From assembly GCF_000699445.3 (NCBI RefSeq), contig NC_067202.1, forward strand, positions 3,779,429 to 3,843,428: a DNA stretch of 64,000 nt, written 5' to 3'. Source of the DNA: Schistosoma haematobium (lineage: Eukaryota; Platyhelminthes; Trematoda; Strigeidida; Schistosomatidae). The notes under the pieces were generated by a model. It saw only the letters and a list, made by a program, of their open reading frames with translations, did not search any database and was not told the DNA's origin. Positions 42,961 to 54,654 of this stretch are shown in pieces (the first letter of the stretch is position 1; every line of letters begins with the position of its first letter). A program made the translations under genes and the position numbers.

Positions 42961-43439
42961 ACTATGATGATCATTTAGTTTTTACTATTTGGAATAGGAT
43001 TCTTTTCACTTGTCTTATGTCTTTCCATTTGCGACCTGGGAAGGTTCTAGCGTTCAAATGCTCAAGTTATAGGCGGCATAGTAAGAATCTAAGTTTAAGA
43101 TATAACAAAATGTCAGTAGATATCTTCAGAAAGGTTGCTCACATATTGTGAAACTACCGATTAAGTAATGATGAGGTTAGATGTATGAAAAAACTATTTT
43201 ACGATGATATTTCAGTTGTAATTGCATTCGACTACAAAACTGGATAACCTGGGTTCGAATCCCGTGATTAGTATCAGTTTTTTTCCAGGTTATAGAAACA
43301 CTATGCTGATGAGTGTTAAGAGGCATGAAGCTAAGGTTAAAAGTTAACTATCAACGACTTGCAGTCACGTTGTGTAAAATCATACTAGGTCGCAAGAAGT
43401 AACATTAAAAGGAATGGATCTCTATGGAAACCCTGGACA

Positions 43440-45395
43440 ATATTCAAGAAAGGAAGAACAAGTAGACAGCTGTTAACAACAGTTGAACAAGAGCAAAGAC
43501 AATCAAGACACAAGCTGAATTCAGAGAAGGAAACAAGCAAGTGAAACGAGCATTAGAGCCAACAAGCAAAAATATGTGAGAGACCTAGCAATGACAGCTA
43601 AAAATGCTGAAACAGAAGAAAATATGGAACAACTATATAGTACAACGAAGAAACTAACAGGGACATGTAGTAATCCAGAGAGACCGGTCAAGGATAGAGG
43701 TGGGCCAATAACTGAGAGTCGAGAGAAGAGGAACAGATAGACAGAATACTTCGTAGAACTCTTGAATAGACCAGCTCCACTGAAATCACCGTATGTCGAA
43801 ACAGCACCTGAAAACACTCCTACAGATGTCACTCCGCCAATTATAAAAGAAATCAGGATGGCCATCAAACAAGTGAAGAGTGGGAAAAATTCTGGACCCG
43901 ATGATCTAACACTCGAAGAACTGAAATCAGACATAGAAGCAACTGTAAACATGCACCATATTCTATTCAGGGAGATTTGAGAGGAAGAACAAATGACGAT
44001 GGCCTGAAAAGAAGAACACCTCATCAAGATACCAAAGAGAGGAGATCTGAACAAGTGTGAGAACTCAGCTATAGAGGTATCACACTACTATCGGTACCAG
44101 GAGAAGTACTCAACAGAATGTTGTTGAACAGGATGAATGATTCAGTAGACTCCCGATTTCGAGATCAACCATCCGGTTTACGTAAGGATTAGTCGTGCGC
44201 AGACCAAATCGTAACAAAACGGATCATTGTTGAAAAATTAATTGAATAGAACTCGTCACTATACATCATCGTGCTTGATTATGAGGAAGTGTTTGACAGT
44301 GTGGATAGGGAGATCTTATAAAACCTTTTTTGACACTATGGTATACCTGCGAAGATCGTCAACATCATACGGGATAAGTGAACAAGTAAGCGTTGAGAAG
44401 ATCATCAACATCATATGGAATTTATGTGACTAACTACACTATAAAGTCGTATGTGGAGGAAGCTCACAGATAAATTCCAAATGAGGACTGGATTCAGACA
44501 ACGCTGCTTACTCCCCCTCTTTCTCTTTCTTGTGGTGGTTGACTGGTTTATGAAGACCTTCATATTTGAAAAGAAGCACGGAATGCAGTGGACATGTTGG
44601 ATGGGACTAGATGATTTGCACGTCGTAGATGGCCTGGCTTTTCTATCCTGTACACACGAACAAATGCAGATGAAGACAAGTAGTGTAGCAGTAGCTTCAG
44701 CAGCCATAGACCTCAATATACACAAGGGCAAAACCAAGATTCTCAAATACAACACAAAGAACACTAATCCAATCACACTTGATGGAGACACATTGGAACA
44801 GGCTAATCAACATCATCGATGAACAAGGAGGTTCAGATGCAGACGTAAAAGCGAGGATTGGCAGAACAAGGGCCGCATTCATACAATTGTAGAACATGTG
44901 GAACTCAAAATAACTGTCAACTAACATCAAATTGGGGATCTTTAATATGAACATCGAGACAGTTCTACTGTATGCAGCTGAAACGTGGCGAACTATCACA
45001 ACCATCATCAGATACGTACAAGTACATATGAAAAATTTTCTGTGCAAGATACTTAATTTCCGTTGACCGAATACGATCAACAACTACCTACTGTGGGAGA
45101 AAACAAACCAGTTTCCATCTCAATAGGAAATGAGGAAAAATCACTAGAGGTGGATAGGACATACATTACGGAAATCATCAAACTGCATCACGAGGCAAGT
45201 GCTAACTTGGAATCCTGAAGCGAAACATCTAAGATGCATGCTGAAGAACACAGTGAGTCGAGAATTGGAAGCAGACATGAAAAGGATGAGTAATAACTGG
45301 AAGGAACTGTAAAGCATTGCTCAGGTCAGGGTTGAATGTAGAGTGCTTGTGGGTGGTCTATGCTCTTTCACGAGAGATAACATGCGTAAGTAAAT
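43440..45395 (+). mobile_element. RTE-like LINE A, longest copy (most of RT)
   Basis: In shifting frames: connector (APENTPTDVTPPIIKEIRM, KQVKSGKNSGPDDLTLEELK), ITLLSVPGEVLNRML-like, IIVLDYEEVFDSVDREIL (palm A, with VLDYEEVFDS for FVDYEKAFDS), TGFRQRCLLPLFLFLVVVDW, GLDDLHVVDGLAFLS (FADD box lost), NIHKGKTKILKYNT, and the thumb. Ends GCGTAAGTAAATAAGTAAG. At least eight frame breaks, so dead. The long antisense frame at 43521-44054 is a shadow. Confidence 0.85.
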
Positions 45396-45642
45396 AAGTA
45401 AGTCAAATTCCAGACTCTATGTATTCCTTAGTCATCCACTTTTTCGTTTCCATTCAGGATTTATAATTTAGCGCTTTTCTCATGATTCAATTTGTTGATT
45501 TCTGCATTAAATGTCTTATCAATCTCCAGTATCCTTTTCCTAATTTCATTTTCAGGCATTCATAAAGCATATATAAGGAATTGATTTTTACAAAGAAATG
45601 ACTTCCTTAAATATTAAAACAATTATCTAATGATTACTATAA

Positions 45643-45916
45643 ATATGGTTCAGAATCGATCACAATCGCGTCGGTGTATACACTCTCTGTCTTCCCTTAA
45701 ATTATGAGACTAAAATCGCTTCATTTTTTTTCTACGAACTAATTCATTCTTCCTGTACTATATCCTTATTGCAATCTTTCTTTTATATATTGCCACCATT
45801 AAATTAACTACATCTATGAATTTGATGTTCATCTTGTAGTGCTAATGGGGTATGGCAACTTGGACCGATGCACATATGTACCTGGTCCTACGTTGTAGCT
45901 GACTGACTAACTAACT
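45643..45916 (+). mobile_element. RTE-like LINE B, 3' tail fragment
   Basis: Starts at the AQNRSQW-like segment and ends GTAGCTGACTGACTAACTAAC. Confidence 0.7.
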
Positions 45917-46119
45917 ATAGAAAAAAATAAACATTGTAGGAATTAACTTTTCCTTACTCTTCCATAAAGAATAATCTAATTCATGCGAATGAATACAAAT
46001 TCTTTAAAAATAAAATGTAATAGATTAAAGAAACTAGATTATAAGCCATAGTAATAATAAATGAAATATGTTGCTATCGTGACTGACAGTTGCGGGGGGG
46101 GGGGTGGTACATCGTGCCA

Positions 46120-46385
46120 ATCAAAATCGGTCAGATAATAAGTAAATGTGATTGGCTAGGAAATGGCTTTCATGATTAAAGGATGTATATATATATATGA
46201 GGACAGTCCACCGGTGAACTCGAGGAAGTTCCCAGAAGCTCAGAAAGAGCTGAAGGTATTCTATTCAATCGTTTTTGGAAGAATACACCAGAATATCCAA
46301 GTATAGCTTCTCTATTGGACAAATGCTAATGCGGATTGAAGGACTATGATGATGATTTCGTTTTTACTAAAAACAATAGACACCT
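46120..46385 (+). repeat. second copy of the 42.7 kb repeat
   Basis: Shares the ordered blocks listed there. A run of 11 G at 46094-46104 lies just upstream. Confidence 0.45.
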
Positions 46386-46409
46386 GATAGTTTTGTACCA
46401 TAATTGACA

Positions 46410-46700
46410 CTAGATGATGGTTGAAGGTAGTCAACATGAAACCCTGAACCCGGGTTTCGTGCTATTTGGCACGCGTCAGTAAGGTGTACATATGATCTTG
46501 AGGTAACTAGTGATCCCTGACGAATTCGATCTCGTGTCACCAAGCTTCACAGTCAGAGATGCTACCACTGAACTATCCAGACGGCGACCGACCTCCTGTC
46601 GGACTGAGTTGTATTCACAATTGATTAATCACTGGGTGATGATCAACGTCATGTGTTTCAGATCCTTTATAGTGCAGATCGATGTTACCCATAATCAGTC
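46410..46700 (-). repeat. H2 hammerhead SINE, inactive
   Basis: CUGACGC (A9 to C). Helix II GUGC/GCAC, GAAA and helix III ACCC/GGGU are kept. Cleavage triplet GUU. Confidence 0.7.
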
Positions 46701-47140
46701 AACCATAATAATCTTGCTTATGTAGAAAAAAATTTAGAGAAAAATCTTAAGAGAAAAGAGAAACAAACAAAATAAACTTATATCAAACGTGTTTTTTTTT
46801 AATTTTATCAAAAAAGAAAAAAAGAGAAAAAAATTAATGAAATTTCAATGATGTACTATTGAACCTTGAAGAGAGAGAGAGAGAGCGAGCGAGAAAAAAA
46901 ATCAATGAATGAATAAAAGAAGAAAAGAAGAAAAGAAAAAAGAAAGAAAGAAATTAGGTTAAGAAAAACTAATAAAATTCCTCTGAGGCTAGTTATTAAT
47001 CATTTACTGATAGATTTTTATTTTCATTGGGATAAATAGATTTTCATTTAAGATAAATTGGATATTATCAATTCTTCTATGGATGACCTTTATGTATTAT
47101 TTTATAGTCATTTTATGACTTATGAATAAGGTCAACTCGT
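46700..47140. other. A/G-rich low-complexity DNA
   Basis: Purine runs (GAGAGAGAGAGAGCGAGC; AGAAAAGAAGAAAAG). Nothing else seen. Confidence 0.5.
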
Positions 47141-47142
47141 AA

Positions 47143-47144
47143 CA

Positions 47145-47197
<53 letters not shown>
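47143..47197 (+). repeat. (AAT)n microsatellite
   Basis: About 18 units. Confidence 0.9.
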
Positions 47198-47254
47198 CCA
47201 TATATGCATGGTAATTATGATCATGTTAGTCTCTAAAATAAGATCTGACACATA

Positions 47255-47545
47255 TAATGTGGTGCGTGCTACTTATATTGATATAAGTAGTATATTATGC
47301 GAGTCAGGAATGTAATGTCCGGCAGCAGAAGATGAGAGAAGATCAAGAATGCAAGAGTGGGAATAGAATGCAATTTGTATGAAAAGGCAAAGGCAATGAA
47401 GTCTGAGGTATTTTGAAACAAGTGGTGGACATTTTGCAAATTAATGATTTGATATATAGTTCTTAGATTTTATTGAGATGCTCTGTAATGTTGTGTTGCA
47501 TACATTCGATTGTCCTCACCCCTGTTCTCGTTCACTACAATAACA
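47255..47545 (-). repeat. S-repeat, frame broken
   Basis: GTGGTGCGTGCTACTTATAT to TCGATTGTCCTCACCCCTG. An indel disrupts the short frame. Confidence 0.6.
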
Positions 47546-47655
47546 TTGGTCACCACTCAGTGTTCAATCAATGGTGAATACATCTCAGTCTTACAGGAGA
47601 TCGAATCGTGGCCCGGATAGCCCAGTGATAACGTCTCTGACTTGTGAATAAGGTC
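47545..47655 (+). repeat. H2 SINE head fragment
   Basis: TGGCCCGGATAGCCCAGTGA with spacer ACATCTCAGTCTTACAGGAG. Ribozyme absent. Confidence 0.6.
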
Positions 47656-47694
47656 AACTCATAATTGTTCGGTATTACTAACAGTAATAATAAT

Positions 47695-48195
47695 TCCAAT
47701 GGTTAAGATCATGAGTCAGTTGAAGCTAGACCACCATGGAAAACCTGGAAGCACTGGGTGGCCGTTTCGTCCCATTGTGGAACTGTTTAGCAGTGCCCAT
47801 CCACCAGTGACTGGCTTCACGAGGTATATCCTGGAGTTCTAGTGAGAAGTAGTGACCAGTGGAGTTCAACCGGGTCAGTTGTTAGATAGTAACTCACTGA
47901 AGACAATGGTGGATGTGTCGCTCAATTTTGTGGATTAGTTGAAGTTAGACATTAACACCGTTGGATGCCGACGGGCTCAGTGGTCTAGTGGTTAAGTGCT
48001 CGCGCACGAAAGCAGTAGGTCCTGGGTTCGGACCTCGCAGGGGGCGAGGTCGTGGACGCTCACTGCTGAGGAGTTCCACAACAGGACGAAACAGCCGTCC
48101 AGTGCTTCCAGGTTTTCCATGGTGATCTAGCTTCAGCTGACTCATGATCTCAACTATTGAAATTACTATAATCTCCACAAAACCCATCTGATAAT
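47695..48195. repeat. H1 SINE, inverted upstream fragment plus sense unit
   Basis: 47695-47805 minus-strand tail and ribozyme remnant; 47808-48195 + strand full unit with a good head (GTGGTCTAGTGGTTAAGTG). Confidence 0.8.
48058..48108 (+). ncRNA. hammerhead ribozyme (H1), one helix III mismatch
   Basis: CUGAGGA (48066-48072), helix II GUUC/GGAC, GAAA (48088-48091), GUC (48097-48099). Helix I pairs CACUG with CAGUG. Helix III has one A-C mismatch. Confidence 0.65.
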
Positions 48196-48420
48196 AATAA
48201 TAATCCATGTATGCATAATAACTCTGATCATGTTAGTCTCTATAGGGAGTTGTTAAAGTGTTCTGTTTTTTTATAAAAAAATTATCTAATTAAATATTGA
48301 TAGGTTGAATTACATTGATTATTGATCATGGATTAGATACATATTGTTGTGATTTGCTTTATTGTGACTATTAATAAGTTATTTAACAAAGTAAAATAGT
48401 TAAAAATATAATGGTTAGTT

Positions 48421-48930
48421 TGTTATGACCTTGGATGTCTTGTTTTGCTACCACGCGACCTATCGACCAATCCGAATACGACTTATACGAATCTTCACAC
48501 TAGGCCAACCAATGACGTTCAACCGGTGTGGACAGTTTAGTGTCCTTATTGGTCCTATGTCCTACGAGCCCTCCCACTTGAGTACAGAACATAATACCAG
48601 CTTCCGAATCAGAGCAGATCGTTTATTTCAGGCATACTTGGTTTATATATCAATCACACAGACCGCAACGTACCATAAAATAGGAAATAATATTTGTACA
48701 CAAATAAGCCCAAAAAGTGGCTGTGAATGTGGGAGGCAGTAGTTAATAAACTGAACATAACTTAAGAACCGTAAACCGTACAATAATAAATTATAGGCCA
48801 AAATAAAGCTTGTCATAAGAGGGATATAAATATACATAGTGTAATTGTTGAGTAGTTATACAATAAGAATATTAGTCCATGAATAGTCCTCGGAAGTTAC
48901 CTGTAATTTAATCTCCACTCAGATATAACA
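48421..48930 (-). mobile_element. solo LTR with perfect 5 bp target-site duplication
   Basis: 510 bp, TG...CA on the minus strand (TGTTATATCT to AAGGTCATAACA). TAGTT at 48416-48420 and 48931-48935. Contains the family's TATATAAAC and AAATAAACG signals on the minus strand. Confidence 0.88.
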
Positions 48931-48959
48931 TAGTTGATAAAACTATGATTGTTTTTTCA

Positions 48960-49545
48960 TAATTGATTGATCATTGGGTGGTGGGTGAGCAATATCATGT
49001 GTGTCAGGTCCGTCTTTGTGCAGATCGAATGCTATCGACCAAGTTGCAATGTGGACACTAGTCTAGGTGATTCGACATTGCGTACACTATGTTGAGATAA
49101 GATGGTAGTTGGAAGTAGTCAACAGGAAACCCTGGACCCGAGTTTCGTGCTACTTGATACTCGTCATTAAGATGTACCTGTAATCTTGAGGTAACTAATG
49201 CTCCCTGATGGAGATGTTACCATTGAACTATCCGGGCCGCGACTGACCTCCTATCGTTAGCATTCGATCTGCCCTAAGAAAGGCTTGACACACATGACAT
49301 CGAACACCACCAAGTGTTCAATCAATTTTTAATACATCTCAGTCCTACAGGGGGTCAGTCGCGGCTCGGATAGTCCAGTGGTAACGTCTCTGACCGTGAA
49401 GCTTGGTGACACGAGATCGAATTTGTCGGGGAGTACTAGTTACCTCAAGATTACACGTACACCTTACTGACGAGTGTCAACAGCACGAAACTCGGGTCCA
49501 AAGTTTCCTGTTGACTACCTCCAACCATTATCTTATGATTGTTTT
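48960..49545. repeat. H2 hammerhead SINE, inverted pair
   Basis: 48960-49260 is a minus-strand unit (box AUGACGA, inactive). 49325-49545 is a + strand unit with head TCGGATAGTCCAGTGGTAAC and ribozyme 49460-49510: CUGACGA, GUGU/GCAC, GAAA, ACUC/GGGU, GUC; helix I has two mismatches. Confidence 0.75.
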
Positions 49546-49599
49546 TATTGTATCTAATATAGAACTTAATTTCCAGGATAGTTAGACCTCCACGAATTT

Positions 49600-50540
49600 A
49601 TGTATAAATAATGATTATGTACTTGCTAGTGACTAGTTTCGAGAGGTGATTCCATGTGTTCTGGTGAGAAATCCAATCGTACGATGTGTGAGGTAGGTAC
49701 TCATCAATGACATTGGAAAATGACTGTGCAACATCACGAGTTACGTGAAGTTAGATGTGCGAACCATTGAACGCTGGTTCAGAGATTTTAAGGTCAATCG
49801 TTTGCCATCAGACATTAAGGTCCTTCGTTCAACAGACAACAGGTTCTCGGATGTACACTTTTGAGGACTTCCATTACTAAGTCTAAATGACTATCTAATG
49901 CCTCCTGGTTCTTAATGATCGTCTAGTTAAGGTCAATTCATCATGTATATTATGAAACTTAAAAAACTGTTATATTAACAACGTTTGGTTACTCAAAGTT
50001 ATTCGTCACTTAATTCTAGAACACTTTGTTTTATACTCTCTAACATACGGCAGTTTTTGTGTGAAGCGTTTGTATGTATCGCTGGTGGAGGACGCGAACC
50101 CGGGACTTTCGGCTTCGTGCGTAGATCGTGGATACTCACCGTTGAAGGATCCTATAATAAGATGAGACAGCCGTCCAGGGACTCTACGTTTTGAATGAAG
50201 GTCTAACTTTTATCGATCAATTATCTCAACAAAAATCAACAATCTTTACAACCCTGCATTTATCATCGTAATTTGGTCGCTTCATTTCGTACAAAACTGT
50301 AACACTAATGAATCAGCATCCAATGGTTATCCACAGTATTGCGGATTGAATGGAGTCATAAACGTAAACTAGTGGATAACAACTAAGTTTTCTGAAGGTT
50401 CAACGCTTACCACCTGTCCAACAGGTCCCTGTTTCAAGCCCGGATGGCTTTGTGGACGCATACTGTCGAGGAGTCCCGTACTAGAACAAACTGGACGTTT
50501 ATTGGTTTCAAGTTGATCGGTTCATGATCTCAATAGAAAG
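49600..50540 (+). repeat. three decayed H1-like units
   Basis: 49600-49930, 50055-50260 and 50380-50540 keep leader or head pieces (GGTGATTCCATGTGTTCTGG; GCGAACCCGGGAC) and 'AGGAGTCCCGTACTAGAAC' style ribozyme remnants. None keeps the core. Confidence 0.5.
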
Positions 50541-51068
50541 AAATGAGATCATTTAGTTCATTCATCGAAACTGTAAAAATTTATCTGAAAAGGCCCAATA
50601 AACAATCCTGAAGTTCCCATGAAACAAACACATTTACATAAGTTTACTGACTTCCATTTCTTGTTAAATAATCATCAAGTAACTGGTACATTTACGACTT
50701 AAGCTCACAGTTATTAGAACGCTTAAGATTTCGTCTAATACAAACGGTACATGGTGAGAACTCGATAGTATAGTCATTGATATATGAAAACACTTCAACG
50801 TTATGAATGCTTTGATCAATAAGAGATATAGAGGGTAAAGCTTTTAAGATTACTTTTTATTCAGAATAAAAGTCCAAATTGAACTTAACATCTCTGTATA
50901 TATTTTAGTAAGAAACTGTGACCTTAGAACACTACAAAAGTGATAGCAACTAACCAGAAAACAGTAAAGATTATAAAGATACATGAATTAGATAAAATCT
51001 TATTGTTGTTATCATTATGGAAAAAGATTGAACATTTTTGTTTTGTGAACTAAAACTAAATAATCAGT
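50540..51068. other. stretch without recognised features
   Basis: A+T-rich, nothing assigned. Confidence 0.4.
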
Positions 51069-51069
51069 T

Positions 51070-51190
51070 TAGGGGTTGTGGAGATTGTTGAGTTTTTGAT
51101 CGAGATCATGAACCGATTGACGTTAGACCACCATTGAAAAGCTGGAAGCACTGGACGGCCGTTTCGTCCCACAATAGGACAAAACTCATT
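51070..51190 (-). repeat. H1 SINE 3' part with scrambled ribozyme
   Basis: Tail and CACTGGACGGCCGTTTCGTC present, then the helix II strand repeats in the other direction (CCCACAATAGGAC). Core box lost. Confidence 0.6.
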
Positions 51191-51710
51191 AATGTTAGCA
51201 ATGGTGACATGCCTTACAATGTCCCAATGACAATGGCCCTTGAGATCAATGAAAAGCTACCACCAGTATGAATGAAATCGGTTAACCAGCAAACCAATTT
51301 TCGTACATGAACAGTCAGCAAAACTTGCCAAAGTAATGCCGAACCATAGCTATATAGCTTATACTGTATACAACACATGTAGGGTAGCAAAAGAAGTAGC
51401 CCAACCTGAAGCGTTAGAGCTTAAATAACGCTTTAAATCCGTTGTCTAGTGTCGGAATACTATTACTGGACCATCAAGATCATTTTTGTCGCATTTACGA
51501 AATCTTCATTTTTTCCGACTTTTAAGACCCTGAGTTAGACGTAGTACCCATATGATATCACTTTGCTTATATAAAATGCATGTAGACAATTATGAACACA
51601 TGTACGAATGGGACAACGTTGCATTCTTGAACAGAATAAATACAATGAAGATTAAAGAATGTTCAAGTTTTTGACACTCTAACTGATCAGCAATCAAAAT
51701 CAATTCAATT
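51190..51710. other. possible LTR-like stretch
   Basis: TATATAAAATGCATG followed 80 nt later by AATAAATACAATG resembles a promoter/poly(A) pair in an LTR. No second copy in the window, so not called. Confidence 0.25.
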
Positions 51711-51711
51711 T

Positions 51712-51930
51712 AAGACGGTGGTTTGAGGTAGTCAACAGGAAACCCTGCACCCGGATTTCATGCTACTTGGCATTCGTCAGCAAGATGTACCTCTAATCTT
51801 GAAGGAACTAGTCTCCCTGATGGGTTTGATCCCGTACCACCCTGCTTTACATTTAGAGGCGCTACCACTAGACTATCCGGGCCGCGACTGACCTCCTGTA
51901 GGACTAAGATTGATCACCACCCAGTGATCA
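51712..51930 (-). repeat. H2 hammerhead SINE with mutated cleavage site
   Basis: CUGACGA, helix II AUGC/GCAU (compensated pair), GAAA, helix III AUCC/GGGU and helix I are all good, but the cleavage triplet is GUG instead of GUH. Head GGATAGTCTAGTGGTAGCGC. Confidence 0.75.
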
Positions 51931-52349
51931 ATCAATTTTGATCAACTCAATTCATTAACCAATTAAAAGAATCATAAAAAAACTGTATGGTTAAACGCCA
52001 AATCAAATTAGATGGTATATAATTAAAAGATGAGGGTTGAGAACAATCAATCAAACATAAGTTAACAAATATAGATTATCATGTCTCTTTGAAGTTTACA
52101 ATGATATTACTATCAAGTAGAATAATGAAAACTGTATAATTCAATTCTCCTAGTTCAACTGATGAAATTTTATCAAGATTATTCAATAGATCAGACAATA
52201 CTTTTCTATCAACTCAATATAACTCTTTTGAATGTTTGATAATATCAATGAATTAAAAAGTGAAATATACCTTTTTGGCTGACTATCACAGTCAACTTTA
52301 TATTATCAGTGATTTTAGATAAATATTTGTATTCACGTGATATTATTTA

Positions 52350-52862
52350 TGTTATGCTCCGATAAGCATGATGAATGGTAACTACTGGGATCTATTGATG
52401 GGCCAATAGTATTCGTAGATTTTTATCGTATAATTGTTAAATCACTAAACTATTTATATTCGTGTCCCTCTTATTGTGAGCTTTATTTTGACCCATGGAC
52501 TATTATTATACGATTTACCATTCATGAATAATGACCTGTCTATTAATTACTACCTCCCACATTCATAGCCACATTTGGTCGATTCTAGTACAAATGTTGT
52601 TTCCTATTTTATGGTACGATGTGGTCTGTCTGGTTGGTATATAAACCCAGTATATTTGAAATAAATGATTCATATGGTGGAGGCTGAGATTGGTGTTCTG
52701 GACTAAACTGGCTGGATTAGGCGGAAATCATGTGCAATAAGGACTCCAGAATGCTCGTACGGGTTTTAGGCGTCATGGATCCGATCGATAATTCACTTCT
52801 CTCTAATTGATGGTATTATTACGTTATACATTAGCTGGGCACTCAGGCCACAAGTTATAACA
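52350..52862 (+). mobile_element. solo LTR
   Basis: 513 bp from TGTTATGCTC to AAGTTATAACA. TATATAAACC at about 52638 and GAAATAAATGATTC 20 nt downstream are likely TATA and poly(A) signals. Flanks do not match well, so it is older or rearranged. Confidence 0.72.
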
Positions 52863-53034
52863 GTTGAGAATTGTAACTGATAAGTCTCTTATTAGTAGAT
52901 GTGTATATTATTTGTTACACACGCACATACACACACCGATAGTCCTCCTATCTATCTGTCGACAAAGCGATTTGTTGATTTTTATCCAATAACAATGATT
53001 CCTTGTTATTTATTATGTCCTTAAGAGTAAATCA

Positions 53035-53452
53035 TTGTCACTGGTTGAAATCATGAGTCAGTTGAAGCTAGACCACCGTGGAGAATTTGGAAGCACTGGA
53101 TGGCCGTTTCGTCCTATTGTGGGACTCCTCAGCAGTGCGCATCCACGATCCCGCCCTCTGCGAGATTCGAACCCAGGACCTATAAGTCTCGCACGCGAGC
53201 GCTTAACCAACTAGACCACTGAGCCGGCACCCGATGGTGTTGATGTCTAACATCAATTAATCCACGAAGTTGCATCACCGTATACCATTGTTTTCAGTGA
53301 GCTCATACCTCACAACCGACCTGGTTGAACTCCACTGGTAACGGCTTCTCACTTGATTTCCAGGAGTATCTCTTGAAGTCAATTACTAGTGAGCAAATGA
53401 TTTCAACCAGTGAAATTTCTAAAATCTCCACAAGAACAATTCTGATAGTAAA
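53035..53452. repeat. H1 SINE, best-preserved full unit plus inverted 3' scrap
   Basis: 53035-53400 minus-strand full unit with an excellent tRNA-like head (TGGTCTAGTTGGTTAAGCGC, GGTTCGAATCTCG). 53401-53452 is the H1 3' end on the + strand, fused to its 5' side. Confidence 0.82.
53090..53142 (-). ncRNA. hammerhead ribozyme (H1), cleavage triplet AUC
   Basis: CUGAGGA (53126-53132), GUCC/GGAC, GAAA (53107-53110), helix I GCACUG/CAGUGC (6 bp). Cleavage triplet AUC is allowed by the NUH rule. One C-A mismatch in helix III. Confidence 0.65.
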
Positions 53453-53889
53453 TCCTTGTGTTTTTTTTCAATTTTATCTAATTGTTTTAAACTGTTAAGA
53501 ATATTTACCGCCTCTTTTGATAATTTCAAGTCTTTCAATACTACTTAATTAAAGTTTTAATAGTAGTAAGATTATTGATGATTGAAAAACAAACAAACAA
53601 ACAGAACAGCACAACACAAATCTGTCTAACCTGCTTTTTTCTTTCTATACTTTTGATAATAATAACTATTAATTAATGAGGTTATTTGAATAATCAACAT
53701 GAAAAGCATATTGAACGATGAATAATGAACTTTTAATATGTAGTATTGAATATTAAAGTTAATTTATAAAGAATTTTAATTTGTATTATTCAAAAGGTCA
53801 AATGCAGAAATCTTCTAAGACGATTAGTTTCATTGTAATTTAACTTTATGTTAATAAAACATTCCAATGAATGAAATTATTGGATACTA

Positions 53890-54345
53890 TATCTATGGTG
53901 TGTGTTTGTGTTACTTATATCGACATAAGTAGTATATAACGCAAGTCAACAATAGAATATCTCAGTGGTCTAATGGTTAAGTGCTCGCGTGCGACACTGA
54001 TAAGTCCTGGGTTCTGATCTCACCGTGGGCGAGATCGTGGATGCACACTGCTGAGGAGTCCCTCAATAGGACGAAATGGCCGTCCATTGCTTCCATGTTT
54101 TCCATGGTGGTCTAGCTTCAATCGACTCATGATCTCAACCATTTAGTATAGAAATGAAAGAATATTGAAGTTTGAAATGATTGACTGATATTTACATAAG
54201 GAACAGTCAAATTTGAAACAATTGATGCATATGTTACAAATAAAGAGTTTATTGTATAGTTCTCAGATTTTACTAAGATGTTTTGTAATTTTGTGTTCAA
54301 ATACTTTCGATTGTTCTCACTTGTGTTCTCCTTCATTACATGTCC
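53890..54345 (-). repeat. S-repeat split by an H1 SINE
   Basis: 53890-53948 and 54150-54345 together make one minus-strand S-repeat; the H1 SINE at 53950-54140 lies between them. Confidence 0.6.
53950..54140 (+). repeat. H1 SINE nested in an S-repeat, hammerhead nearly intact
   Basis: Head TGGTCTAATGGTTAAGTGC. Ribozyme: CUGAGGA (54051-54057), GUCC/GGAC, GAAA (54073-54076), AUGG/CCGU, GUC (54082-54084). Helix I has a C-U mismatch at its third pair. Confidence 0.75.
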
Positions 54346-54654
54346 ATGAAATCAAATGTAATGCCTTAAACACAAACTTTAAAAGAATATCCCTAAATCA
54401 TTGCAGGACGGTAACAAGGTTAGAAAATAAGTTAGTCTTACCATTACATCACATTAACTTCAATGACAGAAGAATCTTTCAAAATAATTTTTCGGTTCTT
54501 ATGAAGAAAGGATGTAAGTTAAATTCATACATATTTGAGCAAACTTAAACAAAATATAAACGATAAAGGGGTAGTAGAGTTAGTTGTACCATGGTAATTA
54601 TTGAATAATAAGAAAATCTGGATTTCATGTTGTTTCTTCTAATTCATTACTTCT

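Noticed and set aside
43225..43270. Possible tRNA gene (good box B, GGGTTCGAATCCC)
   Set aside because: No acceptor-stem pairing or proper D-arm could be drawn; likely a SINE-head remnant.
43521..44054. 177-codon minus-strand open frame, the longest in the window
   Set aside because: It is the antisense of the LINE A reverse-transcriptase connector region at 43440-45395; Ser/Leu-rich and without domain signature.
46094..46104. Run of 11 G, and the G-rich block at 6810-6824, as G-quadruplexes
   Set aside because: Single run or only three strong G runs; not enough for a confident call.
53150..53225. Possible true tRNA gene
   Set aside because: It is the tRNA-like head of an H1 SINE: extended by leader and ribozyme and lacking a closed acceptor stem.
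54213..54548. 111-codon + strand frame
   Set aside because: The first part is S-repeat. The rest (from about 54345) has no splice-site pair, domain or repeat match that I can support; left uncalled.
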